A stretch of 58,950 nt of DNA from an uncultured Prevotellaceae bacterium (GCA_947165675.1 CAMVBJ010000019.1:1-58950), one strand, 5' to 3'. Positions 27,027 to 36,323 are shown, numbered from the stretch's first letter. Numbers and translations: made by a program. The notes: generated by a model not told the origin, from the letters alone.

Positions 27027-28040
27027 GTGCTCCCGTTCATTGACGAAATATTGCGTTACGATAGTCTGTCTATCGTGGGTCTGGAAAAGAACACTGGCAA
27101 GACCGAGTGTCTCAAGTATGTGCTTGACCACATGCCTGTCCAGAAAAAACGCATCGCCGTGACATCGATCGGCATCGATGGGGAGACCGTGGATCAGGTG
27201 ACCCGAACCCAGAAGCCCGAAATCGTCTTGCGTGAAGGCATGTATTTTGGTACGAGCGAGATGCACTACCGTCAGCGCAGGCTGGTGTCGGAACTCATCG
27301 ATGTGAGCGACGAGACCACGTCGCTGGGTCGAGTGGTGACTGCCAAGGCTCTCACCACGGGCAAAATCCTGCTCTCGGGCCCTTCCTCGTCAGTCAGCTT
27401 GAGGCGCTGGATGGGAGACATGAGGCGACTGGGCATAGATCTGGTGATTATCGACGGTGCGTTGTCACGCATGAGTTCGGCATCGCCCGCCGTGAGCCAG
27501 TCGATGATATTGGCCACTGGCGCAGCCTATTCGGCCAACATGACTACGCTGGTAAACAAGACGGCCCATGTCGTGGAGCTTGTCAATCTGGACTTGACCA
27601 GCCAGGAAAACGTCAAGCGGCTCTTGCACCTGGATAAGGGCGTGTGGTTCATCGACAAACAAGGTGCCCTGCATGACCTGGATGCCGTGACCTCCCTGTC
27701 ACGCGACATCCACTTTGAGGGAATGGAGAATTGCGAGACCCTCTATGTCGCCGGAGCATTGGTCGATGGCTTCTTGGAGAAGGTTAGGAAGAACAAGGTT
27801 CTCAAGCAAGTCGAACTGGTGGTGCGTGATTTCACCAAGATATTTGTGTCACCCCAGCAATTCAGACTCTTTCTCAAGGCGGGTGGGCGAGTCACAGTGT
27901 TGCAGAAGAGCAGACTCATCGCCGTTACCGTCAACCCGACTTCGCCCAGCGGATATGTCCTCGATTCGGACACACTGTGTGGCCAATTAAGCGAAACCAT
28001 CGGGCTTCCCGTTTATGACCTGTTAAAGAACAAACACTAA
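27027..28040 (+). CDS. kamB: KamB, putative reactivase subunit for lysine 5,6-aminomutase
   Basis: The 337-residue product matches the KamB family of lysine operons, described as part of a reactivating system for the B12 enzyme KamDE. Near the N-terminus a P-loop-like motif G18-LEKNT-G24-K-T is visible; it has five rather than four residues between the glycines. A stretch with LGIDLVIIDGALSRMSSASP resembles a Walker B region. There is no ATG; GTG at 27027 is the only sensible start because TGA at 27009 closes the frame upstream. kamC follows after 10 bp. The molecular role is inferred from family naming and context. Confidence 0.8.
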   Translation: MLPFIDEILRYDSLSIVGLEKNTGKTECLKYVLDHMPVQKKRIAVTSIGIDGETVDQVTRTQKPEIVLREGMYFGTSEMHYRQRRLVSELIDVSDETTSLGRVVTAKALTTGKILLSGPSSSVSLRRWMGDMRRLGIDLVIIDGALSRMSSASPAVSQSMILATGAAYSANMTTLVNKTAHVVELVNLDLTSQENVKRLLHLDKGVWFIDKQGALHDLDAVTSLSRDIHFEGMENCETLYVAGALVDGFLEKVRKNKVLKQVELVVRDFTKIFVSPQQFRLFLKAGGRVTVLQKSRLIAVTVNPTSPSGYVLDSDTLCGQLSETIGLPVYDLLKNKH

Positions 28041-28050
28041 AGAAGAGACA

Positions 28051-29415
28051 GTGCAACTGAAGAATGTAATAGAATCGCCTTGCGGCCTGCGTTTCATGCT
28101 TGATGAGCTGGAATTGCAGTCGGGTTTTGCCCGTCGCTGGCTTCTCGACTCGCCCATGATGACGCGTGACGAGGAGATTGTTGCATCCTATGCCGAGTTG
28201 CGCCGCTTTGCCGATTTTGTCAACCAGGTCGATCACATTTACATCAACACCCTCTTCCACAAGTTGTGTGGTTTGAAAGACATCCGCACAACCATCAAGA
28301 ACCTCAAGCAGAGTTCGGTACTCGACGACATCGAGCTCTTTGAGGTCAAGCATCTTGCCATCCTGTCGGTCGATGTGCGCCAGTTGCTCGCGCAGCACGG
28401 CATGGATGGTATTGTGGATATTCCTGCTCTCGACAGGGTCATCGACATCCTTGACCCTGATGGAATGAAGATAGCCACATTTTATATATATGACTCCTAT
28501 TGCGCCCAGCTCAAGGACCTACGTGTCCAGATGAGACAGCATCCCGATCAGCAAGATGACCTGTTGTTGCAGGCCAGCGAGCTTGAGGAGGGCGTGAGAC
28601 GTGACCTGAGCCGGCAGCTCGCACCATTTGCCGAATCCATTGAGCAGGCGCAGCTTGCCCTGGCACGTACTGATGTCGGTCTGGCCAAGGCCGTGCAGAT
28701 GAGGACGATGGGGCTGACCTTCCCCGTCATCTCCCCTGATGGTACCAGCCGTTACGAGGCGATGTTCCATCCCCAGGTCAAGTCGGCACTTGCTGCCCGT
28801 GGCCGTGCGTTCCAGCCAGTGGATGTCACCTTCGGCATGGAACCCACCTTGATCACTGGTGCCAACATGGGTGGCAAGACCGTGGTATTGAAGACATTGA
28901 CCCTGTGTCAACTGCTCTTCCAGTTCGGGTTCGGCATCCCTGCGGCCAGTGCCCAGATTGCCGTGAAAGACGAGATATACTTCTGCATCGGTGACGAGCA
29001 GTCGGTCGAGAAAGGCCTGTCGTCGTTTGCCGCCGAGATGAAGAACATCGATGCCGTTATCAAGGCATCACGCAAGAACAAGAAACTGATGGCGTTGATT
29101 GACGAGCCCGCCCGCACGACCAATCCCACCGAGGGCGCTGCCCTCGTGACGGCTCTGCTGAGCGTGCTGGCTGGCAAGGACGTGAGTCTGGTCATGACAA
29201 CGCACTACGATATAGAGCCGGGAGATGCCCGTTGCCTCCGGGTCAAGGGCTTCGAGAACGGCACGATGGATTACCGCTTGGTCGAGGTGCAGGATGGCGA
29301 GGTGCCCCACGAGGCCCTCAACATCGCCCAGAGCTTGGGCATCGACAGCGAGTGGATCAACTTGGCAAGGCAACGTCTTGAAGCCTCGCCAGCATTGGAG
29401 AAGAACAAACATTGA
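28051..29415 (+). CDS. kamC: KamC, MutS-like ATPase of the lysine 5,6-aminomutase reactivase
   Basis: The protein has 454 residues. The C-terminal third is a MutS-type ABC ATPase: Walker A G270-ANMGGKT, the ST-rich signature DEQSVEKGLSSFAAEM near 315-330, and Walker B LMALIDEP (351-353) followed by ARTTNPTEG. The N-terminal part is helical, resembling MutS core and lever segments, and there is no mismatch-recognition domain. This matches KamC of lysine-fermentation operons rather than a DNA-repair MutS. GTG start at 28051, preceded by a purine-rich AAGAAGAGA, one of the few Shine-Dalgarno-like sequences here. Probably works with KamB to release damaged cobalamin from KamDE. Confidence 0.85.
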   Translation: MQLKNVIESPCGLRFMLDELELQSGFARRWLLDSPMMTRDEEIVASYAELRRFADFVNQVDHIYINTLFHKLCGLKDIRTTIKNLKQSSVLDDIELFEVKHLAILSVDVRQLLAQHGMDGIVDIPALDRVIDILDPDGMKIATFYIYDSYCAQLKDLRVQMRQHPDQQDDLLLQASELEEGVRRDLSRQLAPFAESIEQAQLALARTDVGLAKAVQMRTMGLTFPVISPDGTSRYEAMFHPQVKSALAARGRAFQPVDVTFGMEPTLITGANMGGKTVVLKTLTLCQLLFQFGFGIPAASAQIAVKDEIYFCIGDEQSVEKGLSSFAAEMKNIDAVIKASRKNKKLMALIDEPARTTNPTEGAALVTALLSVLAGKDVSLVMTTHYDIEPGDARCLRVKGFENGTMDYRLVEVQDGEVPHEALNIAQSLGIDSEWINLARQRLEASPALEKNKH

Positions 29416-29434
29416 TACTATATACTATAATACT

Positions 29435-30991
29435 ATGCAAAAGAGCAAGTTAGGATTAGACTTTGAAAAAGTTGAGTATGCCAGAGGTCTGGCCAAAGGC
29501 ATCGCCGAGGACGTTCAGTCCTTTGTGGAGCAATACACGACGGTTGCCGTCGAGCGCACCCTGTGCCGCTTGATGGGCATCGACGGTGTTGACGACAACG
29601 ACGTGCCCCTGCCCAACGTGGTAGTCGAGGCATTAAAGGACAAGGGGGTCTTGAATGAGGGCGCCCTGTTCTTCATCGCCAATGCCATGATACAGACGGG
29701 TCTCAACCCCCAGCAGATTGCCGAGAAGGTGGCTGCCGATGAGTTGGACATTACCCAGGTTGTTACCCGTGACCCCATGCAGATTGCCGATGCCCTGCAG
29801 CCCGTCATCGACGAGAGCATGGCACGCATCCGCGCTCGCCGTTCACGTCGCGAGCATTACCTCGAGACCATCGGTGAGGGACCCAAGCCTTACCTCTACA
29901 TCATCGTGGCAACGGGTAACATCTATGAGGACGTGGTGCAAGCCCAGGCGGGAGCCCGCCAGGGTGCCGACGTTATCGCCGTTATCCGCACAACCGGTCA
30001 GAGTCTGCTGGACTACGTGCCATACGGCGCCACGACCGAGGGCTTCGGTGGTACCTTTGCCACTCAGGAGAACTTCCGCATCATGCGTAAGGCGCTCGAT
30101 GAGGTGGGCGAGGAACAGGGCCGTTACATCCGCTTGTGTAACTATTGCTCAGGTCTGTGCATGCCCGAGATTGCCATCATGGGTGCATTTGAGGGTCTTG
30201 ACGTGATGCTGAACGATGCCCTGTATGGCATCCTCTTCCGTGACATCAACATGCAGCGCACGCTCATCGACCAGTACATGAGCCGCATCATCAATGGCTT
30301 TGCTGGCGTGATCATCAACACGGGTGAGGACAACTACCTGACCACTGCCGACGCTGTTGAGGCTGCCCACACCGTGCTGGCATCTGATCTCATCAACGAG
30401 CAGCTTGCACTCATGGCTGGTCTGCCCGAGGAGCAGATGGGTCTGGGTCATGCTTTCGAGATGGATCCCATGCTTGAGAATGGTTTCCTGCTGGAGCTTG
30501 CTCAGGCGCAGATGACCCGTGAGATTTTCCCCAAGGCTACACTGAAGTATATGCCACCGACCAAGTTCATGACAGGCAACATCTTCCGTGGCCACATCCA
30601 GGACGCCCTGTTCAACATGATCGGCATCTGGACCCATCAGGGTATCCAGCTGTTAGGAATGCCCACCGAGGCTATCCACACCCCCTTCATGAGCGACCGT
30701 TACCTCTCAATTGAGAATGCCAAGTACATCTTCAATAACATGAAGAGCATCGGCGAGGAGATGGAGTTTGTCGAGGGTGGCATCTGCCGCAACCGTGTCA
30801 AGGAAGTGCTGGGCAACACCATCAAGTTGCTTGAGGACATTACCAAGGAAGGTCTGTTCACCGCTCTGGAGAAGGGTATCTTTGGCGACGTGAAGCGTCC
30901 CAAGAACGGTGGCAAGGGACTGGAAGGCGTCACCATGAAGGGTGAGAACTACTACAACCCGTTTGTGGAGCTGATGAAAGGCAAGAGATAA
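29435..30991 (+). CDS. kamD: lysine 5,6-aminomutase alpha subunit
   Basis: Large subunit of the adenosylcobalamin- and PLP-dependent aminomutase that turns beta-lysine into 3,5-diaminohexanoate. It has 518 residues from the ATG at 29435. Longer in-frame readings into kamC are not needed because MQKSKLGLDFEKVEYARGLA is the typical N-terminus. The TIM-barrel segment includes TGQSLLDYVPYGATTEGFGG and NYCSGLCMPEIAIMGAFEGLD, both family hallmarks. The 19-bp gap to kamC contains tandem TACTATA units. The partner kamE follows after 38 bp. Confidence 0.96.
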   Translation: MQKSKLGLDFEKVEYARGLAKGIAEDVQSFVEQYTTVAVERTLCRLMGIDGVDDNDVPLPNVVVEALKDKGVLNEGALFFIANAMIQTGLNPQQIAEKVAADELDITQVVTRDPMQIADALQPVIDESMARIRARRSRREHYLETIGEGPKPYLYIIVATGNIYEDVVQAQAGARQGADVIAVIRTTGQSLLDYVPYGATTEGFGGTFATQENFRIMRKALDEVGEEQGRYIRLCNYCSGLCMPEIAIMGAFEGLDVMLNDALYGILFRDINMQRTLIDQYMSRIINGFAGVIINTGEDNYLTTADAVEAAHTVLASDLINEQLALMAGLPEEQMGLGHAFEMDPMLENGFLLELAQAQMTREIFPKATLKYMPPTKFMTGNIFRGHIQDALFNMIGIWTHQGIQLLGMPTEAIHTPFMSDRYLSIENAKYIFNNMKSIGEEMEFVEGGICRNRVKEVLGNTIKLLEDITKEGLFTALEKGIFGDVKRPKNGGKGLEGVTMKGENYYNPFVELMKGKR

Positions 30992-31029
30992 TTACTAACA
31001 CATATCTATAAGGTTACTATCATACTACT

Positions 31030-31818
31030 ATGAGCGAAGGATTATATAGCATGGAAGCTAAGGATTTTGACAAAACCTTAGACTTCACCAAGATAAAGCC
31101 ATACGGCGACACGATGAACGACGGTAAGGTGCAGCTCAGTTTCACCCTGCCTGTCCCCTGTGGCGCCGAGGCCGTTGAGGCCGCCAAGCAGTTGCTCCGC
31201 AAGATGGGGCTTGAGAATCCCAGCGTGGTTTATTACAAGGAGTTGACTCCGGGTTTCACTTTCTTTAACTGCTACGGTAGCTGCACCCACACGGTGGACT
31301 ACAGCACCATCTATGTCCCCAAGGTCGAGAGCAACACGATGGACATGTATGAGACCGACGAGTACATCAAGGAGAACATCGGCCGCAAGATCGTCATCGT
31401 GGGCGCTTCGACGGGAACCGATGCCCACACCGTGGGCATTGACGCCATCATGAACATGAAGGGCTATGCCGGTCACTATGGCCTGGAGCGTTACGAGATG
31501 ATCGAGGCCTACAACCTGGGTTCCCAGGTGCCTAACGACGAGTTTATCGCCAAGGGCATCGAACTGCATGCCGACGCCCTGCTCGTCTCACAGACCGTGA
31601 CCCAGAAGGACGTCCACATCAAGAACATGACAGAGTTTATCGAGCTCATGGAGGCCGAGGGCCTGCGTGACAAGATGATCTGCTGCTGCGGTGGTGCCCG
31701 CATCACCCACGAACTGGCCAAGGAGCTCGGCTTTGACGCCGGCTTTGGCATGAACACCTATGCCGACGACGTGGCATCGTTTGTCGTGCAAGAGATGGTC
31801 AAGAGAGGAATGAAATAA
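31030..31818 (+). CDS. kamE: lysine 5,6-aminomutase beta subunit
   Basis: Small subunit carrying the cobalamin-binding Rossmann domain and the PLP lysine. The 262-residue protein has a base-off B12 motif D131-A-H133-T-V-G136 (the DxHxxG signature). The usual downstream segments ALLVSQTVTQKDVHIKNM and ICCCGGARITHELAKELGFDAGFG complete the B12 domain. The N-terminal ~100 residues form the dimerisation/PLP region (KIKPYGDTMNDGKVQLSFTLP). Its place directly after kamD is universal in this pathway. Confidence 0.96.
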   Translation: MSEGLYSMEAKDFDKTLDFTKIKPYGDTMNDGKVQLSFTLPVPCGAEAVEAAKQLLRKMGLENPSVVYYKELTPGFTFFNCYGSCTHTVDYSTIYVPKVESNTMDMYETDEYIKENIGRKIVIVGASTGTDAHTVGIDAIMNMKGYAGHYGLERYEMIEAYNLGSQVPNDEFIAKGIELHADALLVSQTVTQKDVHIKNMTEFIELMEAEGLRDKMICCCGGARITHELAKELGFDAGFGMNTYADDVASFVVQEMVKRGMK

Positions 31819-31864
31819 CTTTTTAAAAAAACATATAATTAATCTCAAAAACCGTACTATTATT

Positions 31865-32524
31865 ATGGATAAATATCAAATGAGAGAAGTCATCGCAAAG
31901 CGTGCTGCCAAGGAGTTGCACGATGGCGATGTTGTGAACTTGGGTATTGGTATCCCTACCTTAATTCCTAACTACCTTCCCGAGGGCGTTTCAGTAACGC
32001 TCCAGACCGAGAATGGCGCTATGGGCATGGGACCCACGCCCGAAGAAGGCAAGGAAGACAAGAACCTCATCAACGCTGGTGGCGGTGCCATCACGCTGAA
32101 TCCTGGTGCGTGCACCTTTGACTCGGCTACCTCGTTCGCTATCATCCGCGGTGGTCACGTGAACGTCTCGTTCCTGGGCGCTCTGCAGGTCGATGAGAAG
32201 GGTAACCTCGCCAACTGGATTATCCCTGGCAAGATGGCTCCCGGCATGGGTGGCGCTATGGACCTCGTTGTGGGTGCCAAGCGCGTGATCCTCACCATGG
32301 AGCATACCCAGAAGGGTAACCCCAAGATCTTGAAGCAGTGCACATTGCCCTTGACCGCTGCTGGACAGGTCAACATGATCATCACCGAGATGGGCGTTAT
32401 GGACATTACCCCCGAGGGTATCGTCCTGCGTGAGCTGCATCCCGAGTTCACCGTCGAGGATGTGCAGGCCGCTACCGAGGCCAAGCTGATCATCTCGCCC
32501 GACCTCAAGCCCATGGATATCTAA
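31865..32524 (+). CDS. atoA: butyrate-acetoacetate CoA-transferase, subunit B
   Basis: Beta subunit, 219 residues, carrying the catalytic glutamate Glu49 in TENGAMGMGP, which forms the CoA-thioester intermediate. Other family features are LGIGIPTLIPNYLP near the start, the GGHVNVSFLGALQVDEKGNLANW block and VGAKRVILTMEHTQKGNPKIL. Together with atoD at the head of the operon it makes the final butyrate-releasing enzyme. The separation of the two subunit genes by about 8.7 kb is notable. Preceded by an A/T-rich leader with TACTATTATT before the ATG. Confidence 0.94.
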   Translation: MDKYQMREVIAKRAAKELHDGDVVNLGIGIPTLIPNYLPEGVSVTLQTENGAMGMGPTPEEGKEDKNLINAGGGAITLNPGACTFDSATSFAIIRGGHVNVSFLGALQVDEKGNLANWIIPGKMAPGMGGAMDLVVGAKRVILTMEHTQKGNPKILKQCTLPLTAAGQVNMIITEMGVMDITPEGIVLRELHPEFTVEDVQAATEAKLIISPDLKPMDI

Positions 32525-32543
32525 TTTTTATCCCTTTTATCAC

Positions 32544-33320
32544 ATGGATTACCAGTTTCTAAAAGTTGAGCACAACGGTGGCATCACCGTCATGAAGGTG
32601 TCGGCTCCCAAGTCGCTCAATGCGCTCAACTCCACGATACTCAAGGAGATGGACGACTTTATCGACCATCTTGACAAGGCCACGCGTGTGCTCATCATCA
32701 CGGGCGATGGCGAGAAGTCCTTTGTCGCTGGTGCCGACATCAGCGAGATGGCTCACCTCAACGAGCAAGAGGGCTTTGAATTTGGCCGTCTGGGCGCACA
32801 GGTATTCCGCAAGATCGAGTTGCTGCCCACGCCGGTTATTGCCGCTGTCAACGGCTTCGCGCTGGGCGGCGGTTGTGAGCTGGCGATGTCCTGCGACATC
32901 CGCATCGCTTCGAGCAAAGCCAAGTTCGGCCAGCCCGAGGTGGGTCTGGGCATCATTCCCGGCTTCTCGGGTACTCACCGACTGCCCAAGCTCATCGGCC
33001 AGGGCTATGCCAAGGAGATGATCTACACCGGCAAGGTGATCCGCGCCGATGAAGCCCTGCGCATTGGTCTGGTCAATGCCGTCTATGAGCCCGAGGAACT
33101 GATGGACAAGGCCATGGAAATGGCTCAGTTGATGCTCAAGAATGCCCCCGTGGCCATCAGCCTGGCCAAGCAGAGCATCAACGAGGGCCATGACCTGGAT
33201 GCCGACGGTGCCATCGGTCTGGAGAACAAGCTCTTCGGCAAGTGCTTCGCCACCCGCGACCAGAAGGAGGGCATGGATGCCTTCTTGAATAAGCGTAAGG
33301 CCGATTTTCAAGGAGAATAA
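32544..33320 (+). CDS. crt: crotonase (3-hydroxybutyryl-CoA dehydratase)
   Basis: A 258-residue enoyl-CoA hydratase-family protein that would interconvert 3-hydroxybutyryl-CoA and crotonyl-CoA. The oxyanion-hole segment is FVAGADISEM, with the second half in NGFALGGGCELAMSCDIRIAS containing one catalytic Glu. The other Glu is in FGQPEVGLGIIPGFSGTHRL. The length is normal for bacterial crotonase. The classical lysine pathway does not need this step; its presence with the following dehydrogenase suggests that acetoacetyl-CoA is also reduced to crotonyl-CoA. Follows atoA by 19 bp. Confidence 0.92.
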   Translation: MDYQFLKVEHNGGITVMKVSAPKSLNALNSTILKEMDDFIDHLDKATRVLIITGDGEKSFVAGADISEMAHLNEQEGFEFGRLGAQVFRKIELLPTPVIAAVNGFALGGGCELAMSCDIRIASSKAKFGQPEVGLGIIPGFSGTHRLPKLIGQGYAKEMIYTGKVIRADEALRIGLVNAVYEPEELMDKAMEMAQLMLKNAPVAISLAKQSINEGHDLDADGAIGLENKLFGKCFATRDQKEGMDAFLNKRKADFQGE

Positions 33321-33363
33321 TTAACAAAACATCATTAATCATCAATAATAAAACATTCAAATC

Positions 33364-34200
33364 ATGAAAATTTGCGTTATTGGAACAGGTACGATGGCCA
33401 AGGGTATCGTCAAGGCTTTTGCCGCCAAGATGCCCGTCGTCATGAAGAGCCGCACTCAGGAGAGCCTGGACAAGGCTATGGCTTCGATCTCCAAGGGCTA
33501 CAACAAGCTCGTCGAGAAGGGTAAGATCACCGAGGATGCCATGAAGGCTATCCTGGCTAACATCACCACGACGACCGACTATGCCACATTTGCTGATGCC
33601 GACCTCGTTATCGAGGCTGCTGTCGAGAACATGCAGTTGAAGAAAGACGTCTTCATGGAGCTTGACAAGATCTGCAAGCCCGAGACCATCTTTGCCACCA
33701 ACTCATCGTCACTCTCGATCACCGAGATCGCTGCCTGCACCAGTCGTCCCGCTCAGTTCATTGGCTGCCACTTCTTCAACCCTGCCGACCGCATGGCGCT
33801 CGTTGAGGTCATCAAGGGTCAGCTCACCAGCGATGAGACAGCCCAGTGCATCATCGACCTGACCACCCAGATCGGCAAGACCCCCGTGCCCGTTAACGAG
33901 GCTCCCGGTTTTGTCGTTAACCGTATCCTTATCCCGATGATTAACGAGGCCGTAGGTATCCTGGCCGATGGCATTGCCAGTGCCGAGGACATCGACAAGT
34001 GCATGATGCTGGGTGCTAACCATCCCATGGGTCCCCTTGCGCTGGCCGACCTCATCGGTAACGATGTGAACCTCGCCATCATGGAGGTGCTCTACAACGA
34101 GTTCGGTGATCCCAAGTATCGTCCTCACCCGCTGCTGCGCAAGATGGTCCGCGCTGGCCTGCTGGGCCGCAAGACCGGTGAAGGTTTCTACAAGTATTAA
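33364..34200 (+). CDS. hbd: 3-hydroxybutyryl-CoA dehydrogenase
   Basis: NAD(P)-dependent reduction of acetoacetyl-CoA to 3-hydroxybutyryl-CoA. The 278-residue protein has an N-terminal Rossmann motif G7-T-G9-T-M-A12-K-G14. The usual third glycine is Ala12, a mild deviation. The segment SSLSITEIA precedes the catalytic region with [17 protein letters not shown] (the conserved His before FFNP). The C-terminal helical domain (about 190-278) carries the conserved [10 protein letters not shown] and [13 protein letters not shown] elements. Works with the adjacent crotonase and the butyryl-CoA dehydrogenase to reduce C4 units. Confidence 0.93.
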   Translation: MKICVIGTGTMAKGIVKAFAAKMPVVMKSRTQESLDKAMASISKGYNKLVEKGKITEDAMKAILANITTTTDYATFADADLVIEAAVENMQLKKDVFMELDKICKPETIFATNSSSLSITEIAACTSRPAQFIGCHFFNPADRMALVEVIKGQLTSDETAQCIIDLTTQIGKTPVPVNEAPGFVVNRILIPMINEAVGILADGIASAEDIDKCMMLGANHPMGPLALADLIGNDVNLAIMEVLYNEFGDPKYRPHPLLRKMVRAGLLGRKTGEGFYKY

Positions 34201-34210
34201 TGAGAGTAAT

Positions 34211-34297
34211 CAGTTTTCAGTTGTCAGTTTTCAGCGACATCAGCAGACTCACTGACAACTGAAAACTGTCAACTGAAAACTTAAAACTAAAAACTAA
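34211..34297 (+). repeat. TCAGTTT heptamer arrays forming a perfect hairpin between hbd and bcd
   Basis: The arms 34211-34228 and 34251-34268 are perfect 18-bp reverse complements. Each is built of 7-bp units (TCAGTTT, TCAGTTG and the complement ACTGAAA, ACTGACA). More ACTGAAA/ACTAAAA units continue to the bcd ATG. There is no T tract, so it is not a classical terminator. Confidence 0.85.
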
Positions 34298-34298
34298 T

Positions 34299-35438
34299 AT
34301 GGATTTTAGCTATTCCAAGACTGAACAACTGTTCTTGCAGATGGTCCGCTCATTTGCAGAGAACGAGGTGAAGCCCCTTGCTGCCGAGATTGATGAGCAG
34401 GAGCGCTTCCCTATCGAGACTGTCGAGAAGATGGGTAAGCTCGGCATGATGGGTATTCCTGTCCCCAAGCAATATGGCGGTGCTGGTGGTACCGTGCAGA
34501 TGTATATCATGGCTGTCGAGGAACTCTCCCGCGTGTGTGCCACCACGGGTGTTGTCCTGTCCGCCCACACCTCGCTGTGCGTGGCTCCCATCATGGAGCA
34601 CGGCACCGAGGAGCAGAAGATGAAGTACTTGCCCAAGCTCGCCTCGGGCGAGTGGATTGGCGCCTTCGGTCTGACCGAGCCCAACGCCGGTACCGATGCT
34701 GCTATGCAGCAGACTACCGCTGTCGATGCTGGTGACCACTGGGTGCTCAACGGCTCCAAGATCTTTATCACCAACGCCTCTAACGCTCACGTGTTTATCG
34801 TGATGGCTATGACCGACAAGTCCCAGGGCACCAAGGGTATCTCGGCCTTTATCGTCGAGAAGGGTATGCCCGGCTTCTCCATCGGCAAGAAGGAGTTGAA
34901 GATGGGTATCCGTGGCAGCGCTACCTGTGAGTTGATTTTTGAAAACTGCATTGTCCCCAAGGAGAACCTCCTGGGCCAGCTCGGCAAGGGTTTCAAGATT
35001 GCCATGATGACCCTGGACGGTGGCCGCATCGGTATCGCTTCCCAGGCTCTGGGTATCGCTCAGGGCGCTATGGACGAGACCGTCAAGTACACCAAGGAGC
35101 GCAAGCAGTTTGGCCGCTCGATTGCCAAGTTCCAGAACACCCAGTTCCAGATGGCCGACCTCAAGACCAAGGTCGAGGCCGCCCGTCTGCTCGTGCGCAG
35201 CGCAGCCTGGAAGAAGGACATGCACCTGCCCTACAGCGCCGATGCCGCTATGGCTAAGCTCTTTGCCGCCGAGACCGCTATGGAAGTGACGACCAAGGCC
35301 GTACAGTTCCACGGTGGCTATGGTTACACCCGTGAATATCCTGTTGAGCGCATGATGCGTGATGCCAAGATTACCGAGATCTATGAGGGTACATCCGAGG
35401 TTCAGCGCATGGTCATTGCCGGTCAATTGTTTAAATAA
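34299..35438 (+). CDS. bcd: butyryl-CoA dehydrogenase
   Basis: FAD-dependent acyl-CoA dehydrogenase of 379 residues that reduces crotonyl-CoA to butyryl-CoA with electrons from EtfAB. The FAD/substrate signature is FGLTEPNAGTDAAMQQTTA, and the middle beta-domain includes IRGSATCELIFENCIVPKEN. The catalytic Glu lies in ITEIYEGTSEVQRMVIAG near the C-terminus. Its place directly before etfB-etfA matches clostridial bcd-etf operons, where the complex bifurcates electrons to ferredoxin. A heptamer hairpin precedes it and a second array follows. Confidence 0.95.
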   Translation: MDFSYSKTEQLFLQMVRSFAENEVKPLAAEIDEQERFPIETVEKMGKLGMMGIPVPKQYGGAGGTVQMYIMAVEELSRVCATTGVVLSAHTSLCVAPIMEHGTEEQKMKYLPKLASGEWIGAFGLTEPNAGTDAAMQQTTAVDAGDHWVLNGSKIFITNASNAHVFIVMAMTDKSQGTKGISAFIVEKGMPGFSIGKKELKMGIRGSATCELIFENCIVPKENLLGQLGKGFKIAMMTLDGGRIGIASQALGIAQGAMDETVKYTKERKQFGRSIAKFQNTQFQMADLKTKVEAARLLVRSAAWKKDMHLPYSADAAMAKLFAAETAMEVTTKAVQFHGGYGYTREYPVERMMRDAKITEIYEGTSEVQRMVIAGQLFK

Positions 35439-35445
35439 ATCAGCT

Positions 35446-35522
35446 CTTAGGCATCAGGCGTTAGGCATTATAGGTGGCATCTGCTTCCCTAAAGCCTAAG
35501 ACCTAAAACCTAAAGCCTTATA
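35446..35522 (+). repeat. TTAGGC/CCTAAAG heptamer arrays around a GCGGATGCC-like core, bcd-etfB spacer
   Basis: A left array of TTAGGCATCAGGCGTTAGGC type, a central GGTGGCATCTGCTTCC (35473-35488) and a right array of CCTAAAGCCTAAGACC type. The left and right arms are imperfectly complementary. The centre is the reverse complement of the core at 39847-39862 with one mismatch. Confidence 0.8.
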
Positions 35523-35534
35523 AAGAACAAAATT

Positions 35535-36317
35535 ATGAATATTATAGTTTGTATCAAACAAGTTCCCGATACCACCGTTGTCAAGATTGACCCCGTGAAG
35601 GGTACTCTGATTCGCGAAGGCGTTCCCAGCATTATGAATCCCGACGACAAGGGCGGACTCGAGCTCGCCTTGAGACTCAAGGATCAGTTCGGCGCCCATG
35701 TCACCGTTATCTCGATGGGACCTCCCCAAGCCGATGTCATGCTGCGCGAGGCACTCGCCATGGGTGCCGACCGTGCCATCTTGTTGAGCGACCGCAAGTT
35801 TGCTGGCGCCGATACCCTGGCTACCTCCTATGCCCTGTCGGGCCTGTGCCGCGTGTTGGACTATGACCTGATCATCGCTGGCCGTCAGGCCATCGACGGC
35901 GATACCGCCCAGGTGGGTCCCGAGCTCGCCGAGCATCTGGGTCTGCCCCAGATCACCTATGTTGCCGATGCCAAGGTGCTTGACAATGGCAACCTGCAGG
36001 TCGATAAGGAGAATGAAGATGGTGTGCAAGTTCTCGAGGTCGAGGGCAAGTGCCTGTTGACCGTTCTCGCATCAGCCTTTGAGCCCCGCTACATGAGCGT
36101 GAGCGGCATCATGGAGGCCTATGACAAGGAAGTCGAGGTCTGGAGTGCCGACAAGATTGACGTTGATGAGGGTAAGTTAGGTCTCGCTGGCTCGCCCACC
36201 AAGGTCTTCAAGTCCTTCCCCAAGGCCATGAAGGCTCCTGGCGAGGTGCACGAGGTAACCCCCGAGGAGGCTGTTGAGCTCATTGTTAATCAACTCAAAG
36301 TTAAACACATTATCTAA
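35535..36317 (+). CDS. etfB: electron transfer flavoprotein beta subunit
   Basis: The protein has 260 residues. It starts NIIVCIKQVPDTTVVKID, the usual EtfB opening, and contains ISMGPPQADVMLREALAMGADRAILL. The flavin/AMP-binding loop is GRQAIDGDTAQVGPELAEHL. The DGDTAQVGP form is, as I recall, the version found in electron-bifurcating EtfB proteins rather than the mitochondrial type, which would support ferredoxin-coupled crotonyl-CoA reduction. That point is an inference. It pairs with EtfA encoded 105 bp downstream. Confidence 0.94.
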   Translation: MNIIVCIKQVPDTTVVKIDPVKGTLIREGVPSIMNPDDKGGLELALRLKDQFGAHVTVISMGPPQADVMLREALAMGADRAILLSDRKFAGADTLATSYALSGLCRVLDYDLIIAGRQAIDGDTAQVGPELAEHLGLPQITYVADAKVLDNGNLQVDKENEDGVQVLEVEGKCLLTVLASAFEPRYMSVSGIMEAYDKEVEVWSADKIDVDEGKLGLAGSPTKVFKSFPKAMKAPGEVHEVTPEEAVELIVNQLKVKHII

Positions 36318-36323
36318 AAGTAG

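Noticed and set aside
28051-29415. DNA mismatch repair MutS
   Set aside because: Only the ATPase core is MutS-like, the mismatch-binding domain is absent and it lies between kamB and kamD, where KamC is expected.
34211-34268. Rho-independent terminator splitting the lysine operon between hbd and bcd
   Set aside because: The hairpin is perfect but AT-rich and has no T run after either arm. A full stop here would separate bcd-etfBA from the pathway.
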